A stretch of DNA of 64,000 nt from Mycobacterium pseudokansasii (GCF_900566075.1 NZ_UPHU01000001.1:4030325-4094324), one strand, 5' to 3'. Counted from the stretch's first letter, positions 37,062 to 50,678 are shown. Numbers and translations are program-made. The notes: a model not told the origin generated them from the letters alone.

Positions 37062-39008
37062 TCACGCGGTCAGGTCGTTGCCGCTGGCCTGCTCCAGTAG
37101 GCTGCGCCGGTAGGCCTCCATGGCCACCAGATCGCCGAACAGCGCGTGATACTCGTCGCCCTGTTCGATCGGCGACATACGCTGCAGCTTGGACTTGACT
37201 TCGGCGATCTGCCGGCCCATCCACACCTCCTGTAGGCGGGCCAGCACTCCGCCGATATAGCGCGGCAGCTTGTCGTCGTCGACCGCAATCGCCTCAACCG
37301 CCAGCTCGTTGATCAGGCCGGTGGTCAACGGCGACGTGGTCTGCCGGGACACCATGTCCATCCACTGCGCCCCGGTGACCCCGGCCGATGTCCCTCCCGC
37401 GGCCTCGATGGCCGCACGCACGGCCGAGTATCCGGGGTGGGTGAAGCTCTCGACGGTCAGGGTGTCGAAAACCGGTCCGGCCAGCGCCGGATACTGCAGG
37501 GCCGACTTGAGCGCCTCACGCTGCGGCCACAGTGTCGGGTCGCGGGGGTCGGGACGAGCGGCGGCGGGTTCGGTCGAAGGCGCATCAGGGGGCTGCTGCG
37601 TCGCCCGCCGGGGCGCCTTTGATCCGGACGATCCGGGACCACCCCTACCCGGCGTTTTTGCGGTTCTGGCCTGACCGCGCACCCGGTCGACGACCTGGGC
37701 GACGTCATCCCAACCGACCCAGCCGGCCAACTGCCGGGCGTACTCGTCGCGCAGCATCGGGTCTTTGATCTGGCCCACCATCGGCACGCACCGACGCAAC
37801 GCAGCCACCCTGCCCTCGGCGCTGTTCAGGTCCGTCTCGGCGAGCGCGGACCGAATTGCGAACTCGAACAACGGAGTTCGCCGTGCCACCAGGTCCCGCA
37901 ACGCCGCGTCTCCCGAAGCCAGCCGCAGGTCGCAAGGATCCATGCCGTCCGGCGCGACCGCTACAAACGACTGACCCGCCAGGTTCTGTTCGCCGTCGAG
38001 GGCCTTCAGTGCGGCGGCGCGGCCGGCGGCGTCGCCGTCGAAAACATAGATCAGCTCGCCGCGGAAGAAGCTGTCGTCCATCATCAGCCTGCGCAGCATG
38101 GCCAGGTGCTCGTCGCCGAATGCGGTGCCGCAGGACGCGACCGCGGTGGTGACCCCGGCCAGATGCATGGCCATCACGTCGGTGTAGCCCTCGACGACCA
38201 CCGCCTGATGTCCCTTGGCTATGTCGCGTTTGGCCAGGTCGATGCCGAACATCACCGCCGACTTCTTGTACAGCAACGTCTCCGGGGTATTGACGTACTT
38301 GGCTTCCATCGGGTCGTCGTCGAACAGGCGCCGCGCCCCGAAACCGACCACCTCGCCGGCCGACGACCGGATGGGCCACAGCAACCGCCGATGAAACCGG
38401 TCCATGGGACCGTGCCGGCCCTGCCGGGACAGTCCCGCCGCTTCCAGCTCCTTGAACTCAAAACCCTTGCGCTGCAGATGCTTTGTCAGAGAGTCCCAGC
38501 CCGACGGCGCGAACCCGCAGCCGAAACGACGCGCCGCCTCGGCATCGAAGTTGCGCTGGGTCAGGTAGTGGCGGGCCGGTGCGGCCTCGTCGGATTCCAG
38601 AGCAGCCGCATAGAACTCGGCCGCGGCGGCGTTGGCCGCGAGGAGCCTGCTGCGACTGCCCCGGTCGCGCTGCACGCTGGTGGCCGCGCCGGTGTAGCTG
38701 ATGGTGTAGCCGATCCGGTCGGCCAGCAATTCGACCGCCTCCACGAAGCTGACGTGCTCGATCTTTTGGATGAATGCATAGACGTCGCCACCTTCACCGC
38801 AGCCGAAGCAGTGGAAGTGACCGTGGTTGGGCCGCACATGAAACGACGGTGACTTCTCGTTGTGAAACGGGCACAGGCCGCGCAGCGAGTCCGCCCCGGC
38901 GCGCCGCAGCTGCACGTAGTCGCCGACCACGTCCTCGATGCGGGCGCCGTCGCGGATGGCCGCAATGTCGCGGTCGGAAATCCTGGAGCGCCCAGCCGGA
39001 CTCGACAT
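37062..39008 (-). CDS. dnaG: DNA primase
   Basis: A 648-residue primase that makes RNA primers at the replication fork. The zinc-binding domain (LCPFHNEKSPSFHV ... FHCFGCGEGGD) lies at about residues 45-78. The TOPRIM catalytic core includes VVVEGYTDVMA near 275 and YVFDGDAAGR near 325. A variable linker rich in Pro and Thr (about 450-500) precedes the C-terminal helicase-binding domain. It starts 16 bp after the dgt stop on the same strand, so the two form an operon. Confidence 0.97.
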   Translation of the reverse strand: MSSPAGRSRISDRDIAAIRDGARIEDVVGDYVQLRRAGADSLRGLCPFHNEKSPSFHVRPNHGHFHCFGCGEGGDVYAFIQKIEHVSFVEAVELLADRIGYTISYTGAATSVQRDRGSRSRLLAANAAAAEFYAAALESDEAAPARHYLTQRNFDAEAARRFGCGFAPSGWDSLTKHLQRKGFEFKELEAAGLSRQGRHGPMDRFHRRLLWPIRSSAGEVVGFGARRLFDDDPMEAKYVNTPETLLYKKSAVMFGIDLAKRDIAKGHQAVVVEGYTDVMAMHLAGVTTAVASCGTAFGDEHLAMLRRLMMDDSFFRGELIYVFDGDAAGRAAALKALDGEQNLAGQSFVAVAPDGMDPCDLRLASGDAALRDLVARRTPLFEFAIRSALAETDLNSAEGRVAALRRCVPMVGQIKDPMLRDEYARQLAGWVGWDDVAQVVDRVRGQARTAKTPGRGGPGSSGSKAPRRATQQPPDAPSTEPAAARPDPRDPTLWPQREALKSALQYPALAGPVFDTLTVESFTHPGYSAVRAAIEAAGGTSAGVTGAQWMDMVSRQTTSPLTTGLINELAVEAIAVDDDKLPRYIGGVLARLQEVWMGRQIAEVKSKLQRMSPIEQGDEYHALFGDLVAMEAYRRSLLEQASGNDLTA

Positions 39009-39024
39009 CCGCTCATCTTAGGGC

Positions 39025-40308
39025 TCAGTGCAAAACCGTGGTCCGGCCCGGGAATTGACCAGCGTCGATGCGTTCCAGCCGCCCCTCGGTGTAGGAGGCG
39101 ATCTGATCGACGATGACCCGCATCCGGGCGGCATCGTCGGCCGCGGTGTGGTACGTCGCGGCAAAGACCGGGTCGAGCGTCCGCGGCGCACCGGAGGACA
39201 GCCACTGCGCCACCCGGTGGATGCGTTCCCGCTGGCGAGCCTGGGCTTGCAGATGCCGTGGGTCGGACATGATGAACTGCAGCGCCAGGATTTTCAGCAC
39301 CGCAACCTCGGCCCGCACCAGGTCGGGGACCTGTAAGTCGGCCTGGTAACGGCTCAACGGCCCGGACCCGGCCACGGCACGGGTGGTGGCGATAGCCGCC
39401 GAAGCAAACCGCCCCACCAGTTCGCTGGTCAATCGCTTCAGGGCGACCGACGCCGCCAACGTGGCGTCGTACTTGCCCACCGCCGCTACCACCGGTAGCG
39501 CTGACAGCCGGCGGGCGGCCGCCATCAACTCGTCGGCACCGACCCGGGGGAATTCGCTCTGGCCCAGCCTGGCCAGCGCGGCCGCGTCGTCGTGGTCGGC
39601 GAGCACCCGCAAGTCGATGCGTTCGGAGACGACGCCGTCCTCGACATCGTGCACCGAATACGCGACATCGTCGGCCCAGTCCATCACCTGTGCTTCCAGG
39701 CATGGCCGATCAGCCGGTGCACCGGCGCGCACCCAGGCCGCCGGCTGCTGATCTTCCTCGTAAAAGCCGAACTTGCGGCGCCCGTCACCGCGCGTCCACG
39801 GGTATTTGGTGACCGCGTCCAACGCTGCGCGGGTCAGGTTCAGTCCCGCGCTAAGCCCTTGGCTATCAAGAACTTTCGGCTCAAGGCTGGTCAGAATGCG
39901 GAAGTTCTGGGCGTTGCCCTCGAAGCCGCCGCAGCAGGCCGCGACGTCGTCGAGTGCCCGCTCACCGTTGTGCCCGTAAGGCGGGTGCCCGATGTCATGG
40001 GCCAAACCGGCCAGCTCGACCAGGTCCGGGTCGCAACCCAATCCGATCGCCATCCCCCGACCGATCTGCGCCACTTCCAGCGAATGAGTCAACCGGGTGC
40101 GCGGGGTGTCACCTTCCCGCGGTCCGACGACCTGGGTCTTGTCGGCGAGGCGGCGCAGCGCGGCGCTGTGCAACACCCGGGCGCGGTCCCGGGCGAAGTC
40201 GGTGCGGTGCTGCCCCTCCGTGCCCGGCAGACCCGCCGACTTCGGCGCTTCGACTACCCGCCGCTGGCGGTCGAGGTCGCCATAGGGGTCTTGCTGATTC
40301 GTGGTCAC
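39025..40308 (-). CDS. dgt: deoxyguanosinetriphosphate triphosphohydrolase-like protein
   Basis: A 427-residue HD-domain dNTPase that converts dNTPs to deoxynucleosides and triphosphate. Metal-binding HD residues are visible in [10 protein letters not shown] (near 70), [15 protein letters not shown] (near 100-113) and [13 protein letters not shown] (near 215). The GTG at 40308 gives the usual length; the longer frame to 40368 has no support. Co-directional with dnaG, 16 bp apart. It would control dNTP pools during DNA synthesis. Confidence 0.92.
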   Translation of the reverse strand: MTTNQQDPYGDLDRQRRVVEAPKSAGLPGTEGQHRTDFARDRARVLHSAALRRLADKTQVVGPREGDTPRTRLTHSLEVAQIGRGMAIGLGCDPDLVELAGLAHDIGHPPYGHNGERALDDVAACCGGFEGNAQNFRILTSLEPKVLDSQGLSAGLNLTRAALDAVTKYPWTRGDGRRKFGFYEEDQQPAAWVRAGAPADRPCLEAQVMDWADDVAYSVHDVEDGVVSERIDLRVLADHDDAAALARLGQSEFPRVGADELMAAARRLSALPVVAAVGKYDATLAASVALKRLTSELVGRFASAAIATTRAVAGSGPLSRYQADLQVPDLVRAEVAVLKILALQFIMSDPRHLQAQARQRERIHRVAQWLSSGAPRTLDPVFAATYHTAADDAARMRVIVDQIASYTEGRLERIDAGQFPGRTTVLH

Positions 40309-40430
40309 CGACCGACAGTCTGCCAGGCAGGCCGCTGCCGGTGGTGTCGTTGCGGCCCCATCCCGCAATGCGGCCGCAACCGCACCGCGCTTCCGTCGGA
40401 CCGGCCTTTTGGCCGGGCTAGATTAGCCGT

Positions 40431-42439
40431 ATGCGCATCGCTCGCCTGCTCGGCGTGGTTCTGACGATCGTCACTGTGGGCCTCGCCGGAGGCATGCTGC
40501 TGGCGCCCCCCACAGCCGCGCAACCGCCGTTTCGGCTACCGGGCTATGTGACCGACAACGCCGGCGTGCTGACCGGTTCTGATCGCGCCGAGGTCACATC
40601 GGCCATCAACGAGCTCTACGCCGATCGCCATATCCGGCTGTGGGTGGTCTATGTTGACAACTTCTCCGGCCAGAGCGCGATGAATTGGGGACAGAGCACT
40701 TTCCGGAGCAGCGAACTGGGGAGCTATGACGCCCTGCTGGCCGTCGCCACCGTCGCCCGGTCCTATGTCTTCCTGGTGCCGTCCACCGTGCCAGATGTCA
40801 GCGCCGGCCAGGTCGAAGACCTTCGCCGAAACCAGATCGAACCCGCGCTACGCAGCGGCGATTGGGGCGGTGCCGCTGTTGCGGCGGCCAACGGACTCAA
40901 TAAGTCACCCAGTTCGTCGGGAAAGGTGATATTGCTGGTGGCGCTGGGCGTCATCGTCGTTGCGGTGGTGATCCTGCTGGTGGTGATGCGTTACCGGGCC
41001 CGCCGGCGGCGCGCTGACGCGTTGGCCGCGGCACGACGCGTGGACCCCACCGATCAGCGGGCACTGGCCGCCGTGCCGCTGGATATCCTCGACGACTTGT
41101 CCCGGTCGATGGTGGTCGCTGTCGACAATGCGGTGCGCACCAGCTCCAACGAGCTCGCACTGGCGATCGACGAGTTCGGCCAAGAGCGCACCGCGCCGTT
41201 CACCCGGGCCGTGGACAACGCCAAAGCGGCTCTGGCCCAGGCGTTCAGCGTGCGCCAACAGCTTGACGACAGCGCTCCCGAGACACCGGCGCAACGGCGC
41301 GAGCTTTTGACCCGGGTCATCGTGTCGGCGGCCACCGCCGACCGCGAATTGGAGGCGCAGACGGAGGCCTTCGAACAGCTGCGCGACTTGGTGATCAATG
41401 CCCCGTCCCGGTTGGACATGCTGACCCAGCAGTACGTCGAACTCACCACCCGCATGGCCCCAGCCAGCAGCGGCTGGCCGACTTGCACCACGAATTCGGC
41501 GACACGGCGCTGACTTCCGTGGCTGCCAACGTCACCGCCGCCCAGGAACGACTGGTGTTCGCCGACCGCAACATCGGCATGGCCCGTGAGCTGTCCGCTC
41601 AAGCCGTCAGCGGCCGGCAGTCCGGCTTGGTGGACGCCGTTCGCGCCGCTGAATCCGCGCTCGGACAAGCCCGTTCACTACTCGACGCGGTAGACAACGC
41701 GGCCGGCGACATCCGGCACGCCGTCGCCGAGCTGCCGTCGGTCCTGGCTGATGTGGAGGCGGGCATCAAGCAAGCCGACGAGCAACTGCAGAAGATGCCG
41801 GGCAACACGTCGGCGCACACCCGCGAACTCGTCGCCGCGCGCGATGCAGCCGCACAAGCCCTCGAAGAGTCCCGCGACACTGGGGGCGCGGGCGTCTCCG
41901 ATCCGCTCGGCACTTTTGCCCGGGTGAGCAAGGCCGGCGCGGATCTGGATCGGCTCTTGACCACTGTGGCCCAGGAGCAGGCCAACGCCGAGCGACTCAA
42001 CCGCTCCTTCGAGCAGGCGTTGTTCACCGCGGAGTCGCGGGTGCGCGCGGTGTCGGACTATATCGATACTCGTCGCGGCAGTATCGGGCCCGAAGCACGG
42101 ACCCGGCTGGCTGAAGCGAAACGTCAGCTACACGCCGCGCGTGACAAACGTTCGACCAACATCACCGAAGCGGTCGGTCACGCCAATGCGGCATCGTCGC
42201 TGGCAGCCAACGCCCAGGCGCTGGCCAACGCCGACGTGCAAGCGGCTCAGCGTGCCTACACCCAGCAGGGCGGCGACAATGCGGGAGCGATCCTCGGCGG
42301 CATCATCATCGGGAACCTGCTCAGTGGGGGCCTGCGGGGCGGTTTCGGCGGCTGGAGCCCGACGTCGTTCGGTGGTTCTTCCAGCTCGTCCGGCGGCTCG
42401 TCCGGCGGCGGGTTCATGGGTGGCGGCGGGCGATTTTAG
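40431..42439 (+). pseudogene. TPM-domain protein (Rv2345 type), single frameshift
   Basis: Two overlapping frames encode one protein. Frame 1 (40431-41513) has a signal peptide (residues 1-30), a TPM domain starting PFRLPGYVTDNAG, a membrane helix near 165-185 (VILLVALGVIVVAVVILLVV) and a coiled-coil start. Frame 2 (from about 41462 to 42439) continues the coiled coil and ends in a Gly/Ser-rich tail (GGGFMGGGGRF). The frame shifts at CCCC at 41458-41461; one more C would restore a single protein of about 669 residues, similar to the 660 recalled for Rv2345. Either a true break, slippage in a homopolymer, or a sequencing error. Confidence 0.85.
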
Positions 42440-42443
42440 GGCC

Positions 42444-42468
42444 GTCCAGGCCCGGACTAGGGCTGGAC
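42444..42468 (+). terminator. hairpin after the TPM gene
   Basis: GTCCAGGCCC and GGGCTGGAC pair with one bulged G around a 6-nt loop, starting 5 bp after the stop codon. There is no T-tract, as is common for mycobacterial terminators. Confidence 0.5.
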
Positions 42469-42495
42469 CCGCGAGTCACGGCACAAAAAGTGCGA

Positions 42496-42535
42496 ACGCC
42501 TACGCACGAAGTTCTGACAACCCGTGCGTAGGCGT
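42496..42535 (-). terminator. strong hairpin terminator of esxP-esxO
   Basis: A perfect 13-bp stem (ACGCCTACGCACG / CGTGCGTAGGCGT) with a 14-nt loop, extended by 3 bp beyond one mismatch. On the minus strand it is followed by TTCGCACTTTTTG, a T-rich run, 77 bp after the esxO stop. A canonical intrinsic terminator. Confidence 0.75.
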
Positions 42536-42611
42536 GCGCAATCAATCGTGGAGGCGGGCGTACCGACTGCAACGCGCCGCCGGAAACGCAAACCTCTCCG
42601 TCCGGCAGAAG

Positions 42612-42896
42612 TTAGGCCCAGCTGGAGCCGACGGCGCTGTCGGTCTGTGCCATGTTGCTGCCGGCGGCCTGGACCTTCTGGCCGTGGGCGTTGGCCTGCT
42701 CGTAGATCACCTGGAAGTTGCGACCCAACTGGGTGATGAACTCCTGGCAGGCCACCGAACCGGCGCCGCCCCAGAAGTCGCCGGCGGCCAGCACATCGCG
42801 AACGATGGCCTGGTGCTCGGCCTCGAGCGACGCCGCCTGGGCACGGATCGTGGCGCCGTGGGCGTCGACATCGCCGAACTGGTAATTGATAGTCAT
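42612..42896 (-). CDS. esxO: WXG100 protein, Mtb9.9/EsxN family
   Basis: A 94-residue ESX-secreted small helical protein. The central turn carries FWGGAGS (WxG) near residues 41-47. The sequence MTINYQFGDVDAHGATIRAQ matches the Mtb9.9 family (EsxI/L/N/O/V). Forms a four-helix heterodimer with the EsxP-type partner encoded 38 bp upstream. By position next to dgt and the TPM gene this is the EsxO copy; within the family the members are almost identical, so the letter rests on synteny. Probably an ESX-5 substrate. Its sequence helps identify the esx remnants near 50.8 and 52.4 kb. Confidence 0.93.
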   Translation of the reverse strand: MTINYQFGDVDAHGATIRAQAASLEAEHQAIVRDVLAAGDFWGGAGSVACQEFITQLGRNFQVIYEQANAHGQKVQAAGSNMAQTDSAVGSSWA

Positions 42897-42934
42897 TGGT
42901 CTTGTCCTCCTGTATCGAAGCTGTCGGGCCGGGG

Positions 42935-43288
<354 letters not shown>

Positions 43289-43378
43289 TTATTTGTGCAG
43301 ATTGACTCCTAGTAGTGCCGACCGCGGTGATACCGAAGTCACCAATCGGTCATGAAGAACGACAGTCACCCCTTTCTC

Positions 43379-43702
43379 TCAACCGGCCGCCGGAGAATGC
43401 GGTACGACCCTGCTGCTACGCGGCACCTCGAACCGAGGTTCGGCATTGGCTGCCTCCCACTCGTTCCACTCCGCCCACTCGTCCCACTCGTCGGCGCTGG
43501 ATTCGGCGGGCTCGGGATCCACCGCACCGGGCACGACGGCAACCTCGGCAGCTTCATCCTCTTTGGCCCAGTGGTCATAGTCATCCGGTGGAACGGCCGT
43601 ACCCCAGCTGAGCGGAACCGATAACCCGCCAAGCATCCCCGACTCGCCGCGCTTCGCCGACACGGCATCGGGCGGCAAGGGCGGACCAAGAGGCAAAAGC
43701 AC
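43379..43702 (-). CDS. Rv2348c-like acidic antigen
   Basis: A 107-residue acidic protein, close to Rv2348c (108 residues) as I recall it. It starts LLPLGPPLPPDAV, has VPPDDYDHW near 35, and a Trp/Glu-rich segment DEWDEWAEWNEWE near residues 72-84, then ends PRSSRVVPHSPAAG. No signal peptide, yet the M. tuberculosis version is a strong T-cell antigen, so export through an ESX system is plausible. The GTG at 43702 follows GGAAGGGGA (43707-43715). Longer upstream frames are unlikely. It sits between plcC and esxP on the same strand. Confidence 0.75.
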   Translation of the reverse strand: MLLPLGPPLPPDAVSAKRGESGMLGGLSVPLSWGTAVPPDDYDHWAKEDEAAEVAVVPGAVDPEPAESSADEWDEWAEWNEWEAANAEPRFEVPRSSRVVPHSPAAG

Positions 43703-43996
43703 GCTGTCCCCTTCCAGTGCCGATTCCAGAAAACCAACCCTCAATGGCAACCACAAACCATCGGGCACTTTGCATCGTATGGCAATCCCGCGGCCAATAT
43801 GCCTATTTCTCCGATTTCTCTGCATGCCAGCCCGAGCAGGGGCGCTGCGGACCCACGTCGGGCGGCTTGGGTGCGGGCATCGCCGCGCGCAACGGCCAAG
43901 GCTGTCGGTCGATCCGCGCATCGGGAAACAACCCTGCACTGCACCGGCTTGCAGCGCAAGTGTGGTTTAGAGATGCATTCAAAAGGCATTCGATGG

Positions 43997-45918
<1,922 letters not shown>

Positions 45919-47478
45919 TCAGCAGATACCGCTGGGAATTCCGCGGGTCGGTGACGTTTCCTGGGTGGGCATCATCTGTGGAAATGGCACCCGATACGGA
46001 ATTGATGTCTTGGTCGTCGTTCCCAATACCGCGTTGGGAACGCACTGCGGCAGTTTGGGGACTGACTTCAGCAACGGGTGATCCAGATTGGGTTTCGACG
46101 GGTTCGGCGGGACCGCGAAATTGAACGTCGAAGTCATATCACCGACCACGCCGTTTCTCCAGGCGGTGAGGTTGGGAACGGGCACTCCAAACCGCGCACT
46201 GATCAATTTCAGCGTCGATGTGTGGTCGAACGTGTCGTGGACCATCAGCGGACCGCGACTGTAGGGCGAAATGACGATGCATGGGGTGCGGAAACCCAAA
46301 CCGATGGGCCCACGAATACCGCCCGAACCCGGCACCGCGTTGATATCGGGGACGGTGACGTACTCCCCGGGGGTACCCGGTGGCGGCGTCGGCGGCGTCA
46401 CGTGATCGAAGAACCCTCCGTTTTCGTCGTAATTGACGATCACCGCGGTCTTTTCCCACACCGCCGGATTCGACAGCAAAATCCGCAGCACGTCGACGAT
46501 TCCGACAGCACCGATGGAAACGGGTAATGCGGGATGTTCGGATAGCAAGAATCCCGGCAGCACCCAGGAAACTTTGGGCAGCGCATTGTTCTTGACGTCA
46601 GCGGCGAAGTCCAAGGGATACGTAGGGGCGATGCCGTACCGGGCCAGATTGGATCGCGGATCTGCGGCCTGCTGAAAATCGTTGATCAGTCCGTTGTAGC
46701 CCACAACCGTATTGTTGAGGGGACCTAGAAATTTGTTCTGGTAGACCTTCCAACTGACGGCGGCGTCTTCGAGGTTCTGCGGCATGATCCGCCAGCTGAG
46801 TTTTTGCTGCGGTTGGATGTTTGGTTCGATCAGAATCGGACCACCGTTGGTGCCGTCCGGGTCGATCCAGGCGCTCATCCAATACAGCCGATTGGGCGTG
46901 GTCCCGCCCAGCAGCGAGCAGTAGTAGCCGTCGCAAACTGTGAATGTGTCCGCAAGCAGGTAGTGGATCGGGAGATCCCGGCGAGTGTAATAACCCATCG
47001 TCACCGGGACGTTGCCCTGCAGCGGGCTGGACGCGGCCTGCGCCGGCAGCCAGCCGTCGTTGGCGCCGCCGTTCCATGAGTTATGCATCGCGATCCAGCC
47101 GTGATCGGGATCGTTGACGCATTCGCCGTCAAGCAGCGGCCCCCGGGTGGTGTCGAATCGAAACGGAATGGTGGTGCCGGCCGGATCGACCGCCTGCGTT
47201 GCCGGGTTCCAGCCCTTCTGCGCGAATGCCGGTGACGGATCGTTGAAACCCCGAGTGCCCGATAATGTGCCAAAGTAGTGATCGAATGACCGGTTCTCCT
47301 GCATCAACAACACGATGTGCTCGATATCGGTCAAATGCCCCGAGCAGGGCCCGGCTCCATAGGCCTTTTCGATAATCGGAGCGGCTAATGAGGTGAGAGC
47401 GCCGGCGGTGGTGGCGGCAGCGGCTTTAGCGAAAAATTGTCGACGGGTCATTCCGTCGACTGGGTGCTCGCTCCCCAC
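45919..47478 (-). CDS. plcB: phospholipase C, Tat-exported
   Basis: A 519-residue paralogue of the plcC product. The twin-arginine motif is [12 protein letters not shown] near residue 10, then a hydrophobic segment to [28 protein letters not shown] and [15 protein letters not shown] carry the catalytic metal/nucleophile region. The GTG at 47478 is favoured by AAGGAGG just before it; the ATG at 47451 is in the same frame. Order on the minus strand is plcA, plcB, plcC, as in M. tuberculosis. Its promoter-like motif is identical to that of plcA. Confidence 0.9.
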   Translation of the reverse strand: MGSEHPVDGMTRRQFFAKAAAATTAGALTSLAAPIIEKAYGAGPCSGHLTDIEHIVLLMQENRSFDHYFGTLSGTRGFNDPSPAFAQKGWNPATQAVDPAGTTIPFRFDTTRGPLLDGECVNDPDHGWIAMHNSWNGGANDGWLPAQAASSPLQGNVPVTMGYYTRRDLPIHYLLADTFTVCDGYYCSLLGGTTPNRLYWMSAWIDPDGTNGGPILIEPNIQPQQKLSWRIMPQNLEDAAVSWKVYQNKFLGPLNNTVVGYNGLINDFQQAADPRSNLARYGIAPTYPLDFAADVKNNALPKVSWVLPGFLLSEHPALPVSIGAVGIVDVLRILLSNPAVWEKTAVIVNYDENGGFFDHVTPPTPPPGTPGEYVTVPDINAVPGSGGIRGPIGLGFRTPCIVISPYSRGPLMVHDTFDHTSTLKLISARFGVPVPNLTAWRNGVVGDMTSTFNFAVPPNPSKPNLDHPLLKSVPKLPQCVPNAVLGTTTKTSIPYRVPFPQMMPTQETSPTRGIPSGIC

Positions 47479-47513
47479 ACGCCCTCCTTGACGGCCGCTA
47501 CTCACATTCCCGA

Positions 47514-47525
47514 TCACGGTATAGT
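47514..47525 (-). promoter_or_regulatory. promoter-like motif before plcB
   Basis: TCACGGTATAGT (plus strand), identical to the 12 bp before plcA; on the minus strand ACTATACCGTGA. It is 36 bp before the plcB start, where a -10 region would lie. Confidence 0.5.
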
Positions 47526-47657
47526 CGCGCCGCCGATCAATCCTGATAAGCCCATCGGCGTGTCGGACCCGATACACAAGCCAGTGCTAATCATTTCGAT
47601 CCCGGAGCGCAAATCCGCCGCCGTCACCGAAAGCCGTAACGGCGGCTTCCCGGCCGA

Positions 47658-49217
47658 TCAGCAAAGCCCGCTGGGAATCCCGCGGGTGGGGCTGCTTTCC
47701 TGGGTGGGCATCATTTGGGGATAAGGCACCCGGTAAGGAATAGCCGGCAGCGTGCCGTCCGTCGTTCCCAATACGACGTTGGGGATGCATTGCGGCAGTT
47801 TTGGCACCGCGGCCAGGAGCGGATGGCTCAAGTTGGGTCTGGTCGGATTCGGCGGTGTCGCGAAGTTGAACGCGGAGGTCATGTCGCCCACGACGCCATC
47901 GCGCCATGCGGTCAAATTGGGAATGGGCACACCGAACCTGGCGCGAATCAATTTCAACTGCGAGGTGTGGTCGAAAACGTCATGGACCATCAACCCACCG
48001 CGACTGAACGGCGAAATGACCAGGCAGGGCACCCGAAAGCCCAGGCCGATCGGGCCCCGGATACCGCCGGACCCGGCCACAGCGTTGATGTCGGGCACCG
48101 TAACGTACTCACCTGGCGTACCCGGTGGTGACGTCGGCGGCGTCACGTGGTCGAAGAAACCGCCGTTTTCGTCATAGCTGATGATCAAGGCGGTTTTCTC
48201 CCACACCGCCGGGTTGGAAAGCAGGATGCGCAGCGCATTGACCATCGCCACGGCACCCAGCGCCACCGGCAATGCGGGATGCTCCGACTGGATGAACGGT
48301 GGAATTAGCCAGGAAACCTGCGGCAGCCGGTTGCCTTTGACGTCAGCCGCGAAGTCCAACGGGTAGGTCGGTGCAATGCCGAACCGAGCCAGGTTCGACC
48401 TCGGGTTTGCCGACTGCTGGAAAGCCTGTACTAGCCCGTTATTGCTGATCGGAGTGTTGATAAACCGTCCAGCATCTTTGCTTTGGTACACCTTCCAACT
48501 GATGCCGGCGTCCTCGAGGTTCTCCGGCATGATGCGCCAGCTGTACTGCTGCTCGGGCAGGAAGCCGGGCTCCACCAACTGCGGTCCCCCATTGGTGCCG
48601 GCCGGATCGATGGTGGCGCTCATCCAATACAGCCGATTAGGCAGCGTGCCACCGAGCAGTGAACAGTGGTAGCCGTCGCAAATGGTGAAGGTATCCGCCA
48701 GCAGATGGTGGATCGGGATGTCCTGGCGGGTGTAATAACCCATGACCATCGGGACATAAGGTCCGGTGCGCGTCGCCGACTGCGCCGGAAGCCAGTTGTC
48801 GTTGCCGCCGTTATTCCAGGAGGTGTGCATGGCGATCCAGGCGTGGTCGGGATCATTGACGCACTCGCCGTCCAGAATGGGGCCACGGGTGGTATCGAGC
48901 CGGAATGGAATGGTGATTCCCGCGGGGTCGAGCGCCTGCGTCATCGGGTTCCAACCCTTTTGCTGGTATGCCGGCGACGGGTCGTTGAAACCTCGGGTGC
49001 TCGAAAGCGTGCCGAAGTAGTGATCGAATGACCGGTTCTCCTGCATCAACAACACGATGTGCTCGATGTCGGTCAAATGCCCCGAGCACGGGCCCGCACC
49101 ATAGGCCTTTTCGATCACCGGGCCGGCAAAGTCCATCAGCAACGCCGCAGCGCCGGCGCCGGTGAGCTTTGCAAGAAACTCCCGGCGTGACATGCCCCGG
49201 AAGGGGTTTTCCGTCAC
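47658..49217 (-). CDS. plcA: phospholipase C, Tat-exported
   Basis: A 519-residue phospholipase C. Tat signal [12 protein letters not shown] near residue 9, then [17 protein letters not shown]. Catalytic segments [12 protein letters not shown] and [15 protein letters not shown] are intact. The GTG at 49217 is preceded by AGGGAGG (49226-49232). First of three tandem paralogues; all three look functional. Exported across the cytoplasmic membrane in folded form. Confidence 0.92.
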   Translation of the reverse strand: MTENPFRGMSRREFLAKLTGAGAAALLMDFAGPVIEKAYGAGPCSGHLTDIEHIVLLMQENRSFDHYFGTLSSTRGFNDPSPAYQQKGWNPMTQALDPAGITIPFRLDTTRGPILDGECVNDPDHAWIAMHTSWNNGGNDNWLPAQSATRTGPYVPMVMGYYTRQDIPIHHLLADTFTICDGYHCSLLGGTLPNRLYWMSATIDPAGTNGGPQLVEPGFLPEQQYSWRIMPENLEDAGISWKVYQSKDAGRFINTPISNNGLVQAFQQSANPRSNLARFGIAPTYPLDFAADVKGNRLPQVSWLIPPFIQSEHPALPVALGAVAMVNALRILLSNPAVWEKTALIISYDENGGFFDHVTPPTSPPGTPGEYVTVPDINAVAGSGGIRGPIGLGFRVPCLVISPFSRGGLMVHDVFDHTSQLKLIRARFGVPIPNLTAWRDGVVGDMTSAFNFATPPNPTRPNLSHPLLAAVPKLPQCIPNVVLGTTDGTLPAIPYRVPYPQMMPTQESSPTRGIPSGLC

Positions 49218-49246
49218 GTAATTCGCCTCCCTGCGCACAGTTCAGC

Positions 49247-49258
49247 TCACGGTATAGT
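49247..49258 (-). promoter_or_regulatory. promoter-like motif before plcA
   Basis: TCACGGTATAGT, the same 12 bp as before plcB, 30 bp before the plcA start. Confidence 0.5.
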
Positions 49259-49857
49259 TACGAAGCCGATGGATCGCGGCAGGCCGACCGGCGTGTCGCA
49301 GGCCTACTTTCACCTGCAGCAAACGCGCTGGAATCGGTTTCCGGGGGATCGGTATTGGCCGGTCGCGGTGTACTGGTGGGTACGGAGTTCCGGGTCTGTT
49401 GGCCGGCGTTGTCGAAGCCACCAGAACCGGGCGAACGGCCGAGGTCTGGTTAAGCCCCGGCTGGGAGCGGTGCTCACGCGGCGGCGACCCCCCGAAGCGC
49501 ACCGACCGGTTGCCCTGTTATCGAAGAAGACGGTACGCCGTGCCGCCGCGACCCATTGCGACCAACGTGCCAATACCCATCGGATTAAAGTGCGTCACGA
49601 CAAAAATTTATCGAATCTCACATTCCTAATCGATCCCTCATAGTGCTATTTCTCGGCTTGGCGCGGCGCCGGCAACTGCCCCGATTATTCGAGGTCAACG
49701 CCCGTTCTTCGACTTTTCAAACGAATGGCATTGGGCGCCGTCGGTCTTAATCTGAGGCCAGGAATGATGTCGTAGCGCGAGTAACCGGTCGTGATCGGAA
49801 AACCATTGTCTCGACCGGGGTTTCGTGATCGTCGTCGTCGTTGTAGCGTCCGTTGCC
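49259..49857. other. gap between plcA and the GAP-family gene
   Basis: About 600 bp between divergent genes with no recognisable gene. Its 3' half is AT-richer than the flanks (for example 49595-49650), which fits a promoter region or older inserted DNA. I see no RNA gene or repeat. Confidence 0.5.
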
Positions 49858-50580
49858 ATGTGGGGTACGGTGCTCGTGTTGGCGCTCGTCGCGACGGCCG
49901 ACCCGGTGCGGATCGGGATCGGCGTTCTCCTGTCGTCACGACCTCGTGCCGTCGGCCAGCTCGTTGCATTTTGGCTCGGCGGCATTGTCACCAGCGTTGG
50001 TCTGGCTTCGGGTGTGCTCTTCGGACTACGAGGATTCGCGCTCGACGTCCTGCACCGGGTGGAAGTTGCCACCGCCAGTTCCACCGCCAGACACATTCAG
50101 ATCGCGATGGGTGTCACGGCGCTGCTCGTCGCCGCGCTGGCGATTAGCCTCTCCCCAGGCCAGCGGATACGGCTGGGGATGACAGGCGCCAATCCATCAC
50201 AGTTGCAGGTCCGGACGTCCATGACGATCTCGAGGTTGTCGACGCGCGCCCAGTTCGCGTTGCAGGCCCGACCGCTGCGGGTGGCGTTCGTCCTCGGGGT
50301 CGGGATGTTGGCGGATCTCCGGTTCCTGGTGGCTCTCACTGCGATTTTGGCCTCGGGAGCTGCGGTGGCCACCCAGGTCACAGCGGCGGGGGTTTACACC
50401 CTTGTGGCGCTGGCATTCGTCGAGTTCCCACTCGCCAGCCAGCTGGCGGCGCCGGCTAAGACCGGCCAGATCATGTCGGTGCTGCAGCGCCGGGTCAAGG
50501 CTCGGCGGCACCAGATCTTCGCCGTCGTCATTGCCCTGCTGGGGGCATTCCTGATGACCAGGGGGATGGGCCGCGTATAA
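49858..50580 (+). CDS. GAP-family membrane protein (peptidoglycolipid export type)
   Basis: A 240-residue integral membrane protein with about six hydrophobic segments. The start MWGTVLVLALVATADPVRIGIGVLL matches the GAP (GPL addressing protein) family, typical ending of the first motif DPVRIG. Members help move glycopeptidolipids or related surface lipids in mycobacteria. The ATG at 49858 matches the family start; a GTG at 49825 would add 11 hydrophobic residues. It stands alone between plcA and the PPE genes. Confidence 0.75.
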   Translation: MWGTVLVLALVATADPVRIGIGVLLSSRPRAVGQLVAFWLGGIVTSVGLASGVLFGLRGFALDVLHRVEVATASSTARHIQIAMGVTALLVAALAISLSPGQRIRLGMTGANPSQLQVRTSMTISRLSTRAQFALQARPLRVAFVLGVGMLADLRFLVALTAILASGAAVATQVTAAGVYTLVALAFVEFPLASQLAAPAKTGQIMSVLQRRVKARRHQIFAVVIALLGAFLMTRGMGRV

Positions 50581-50678
50581 GCGCCCGCTCTGATTGCGGC
50601 TGCCGGCGCCGGTGCCCTCACCTCGTCACACATCGCGTCCGGCGCCGAGACCGCGGATCGCTTCGACTGACATGGTGA

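Noticed and set aside
49269..49643. 124-codon frame upstream of the GAP-family gene
   Set aside because: Low-quality composition, no ribosome site, no similarity that I recognise.
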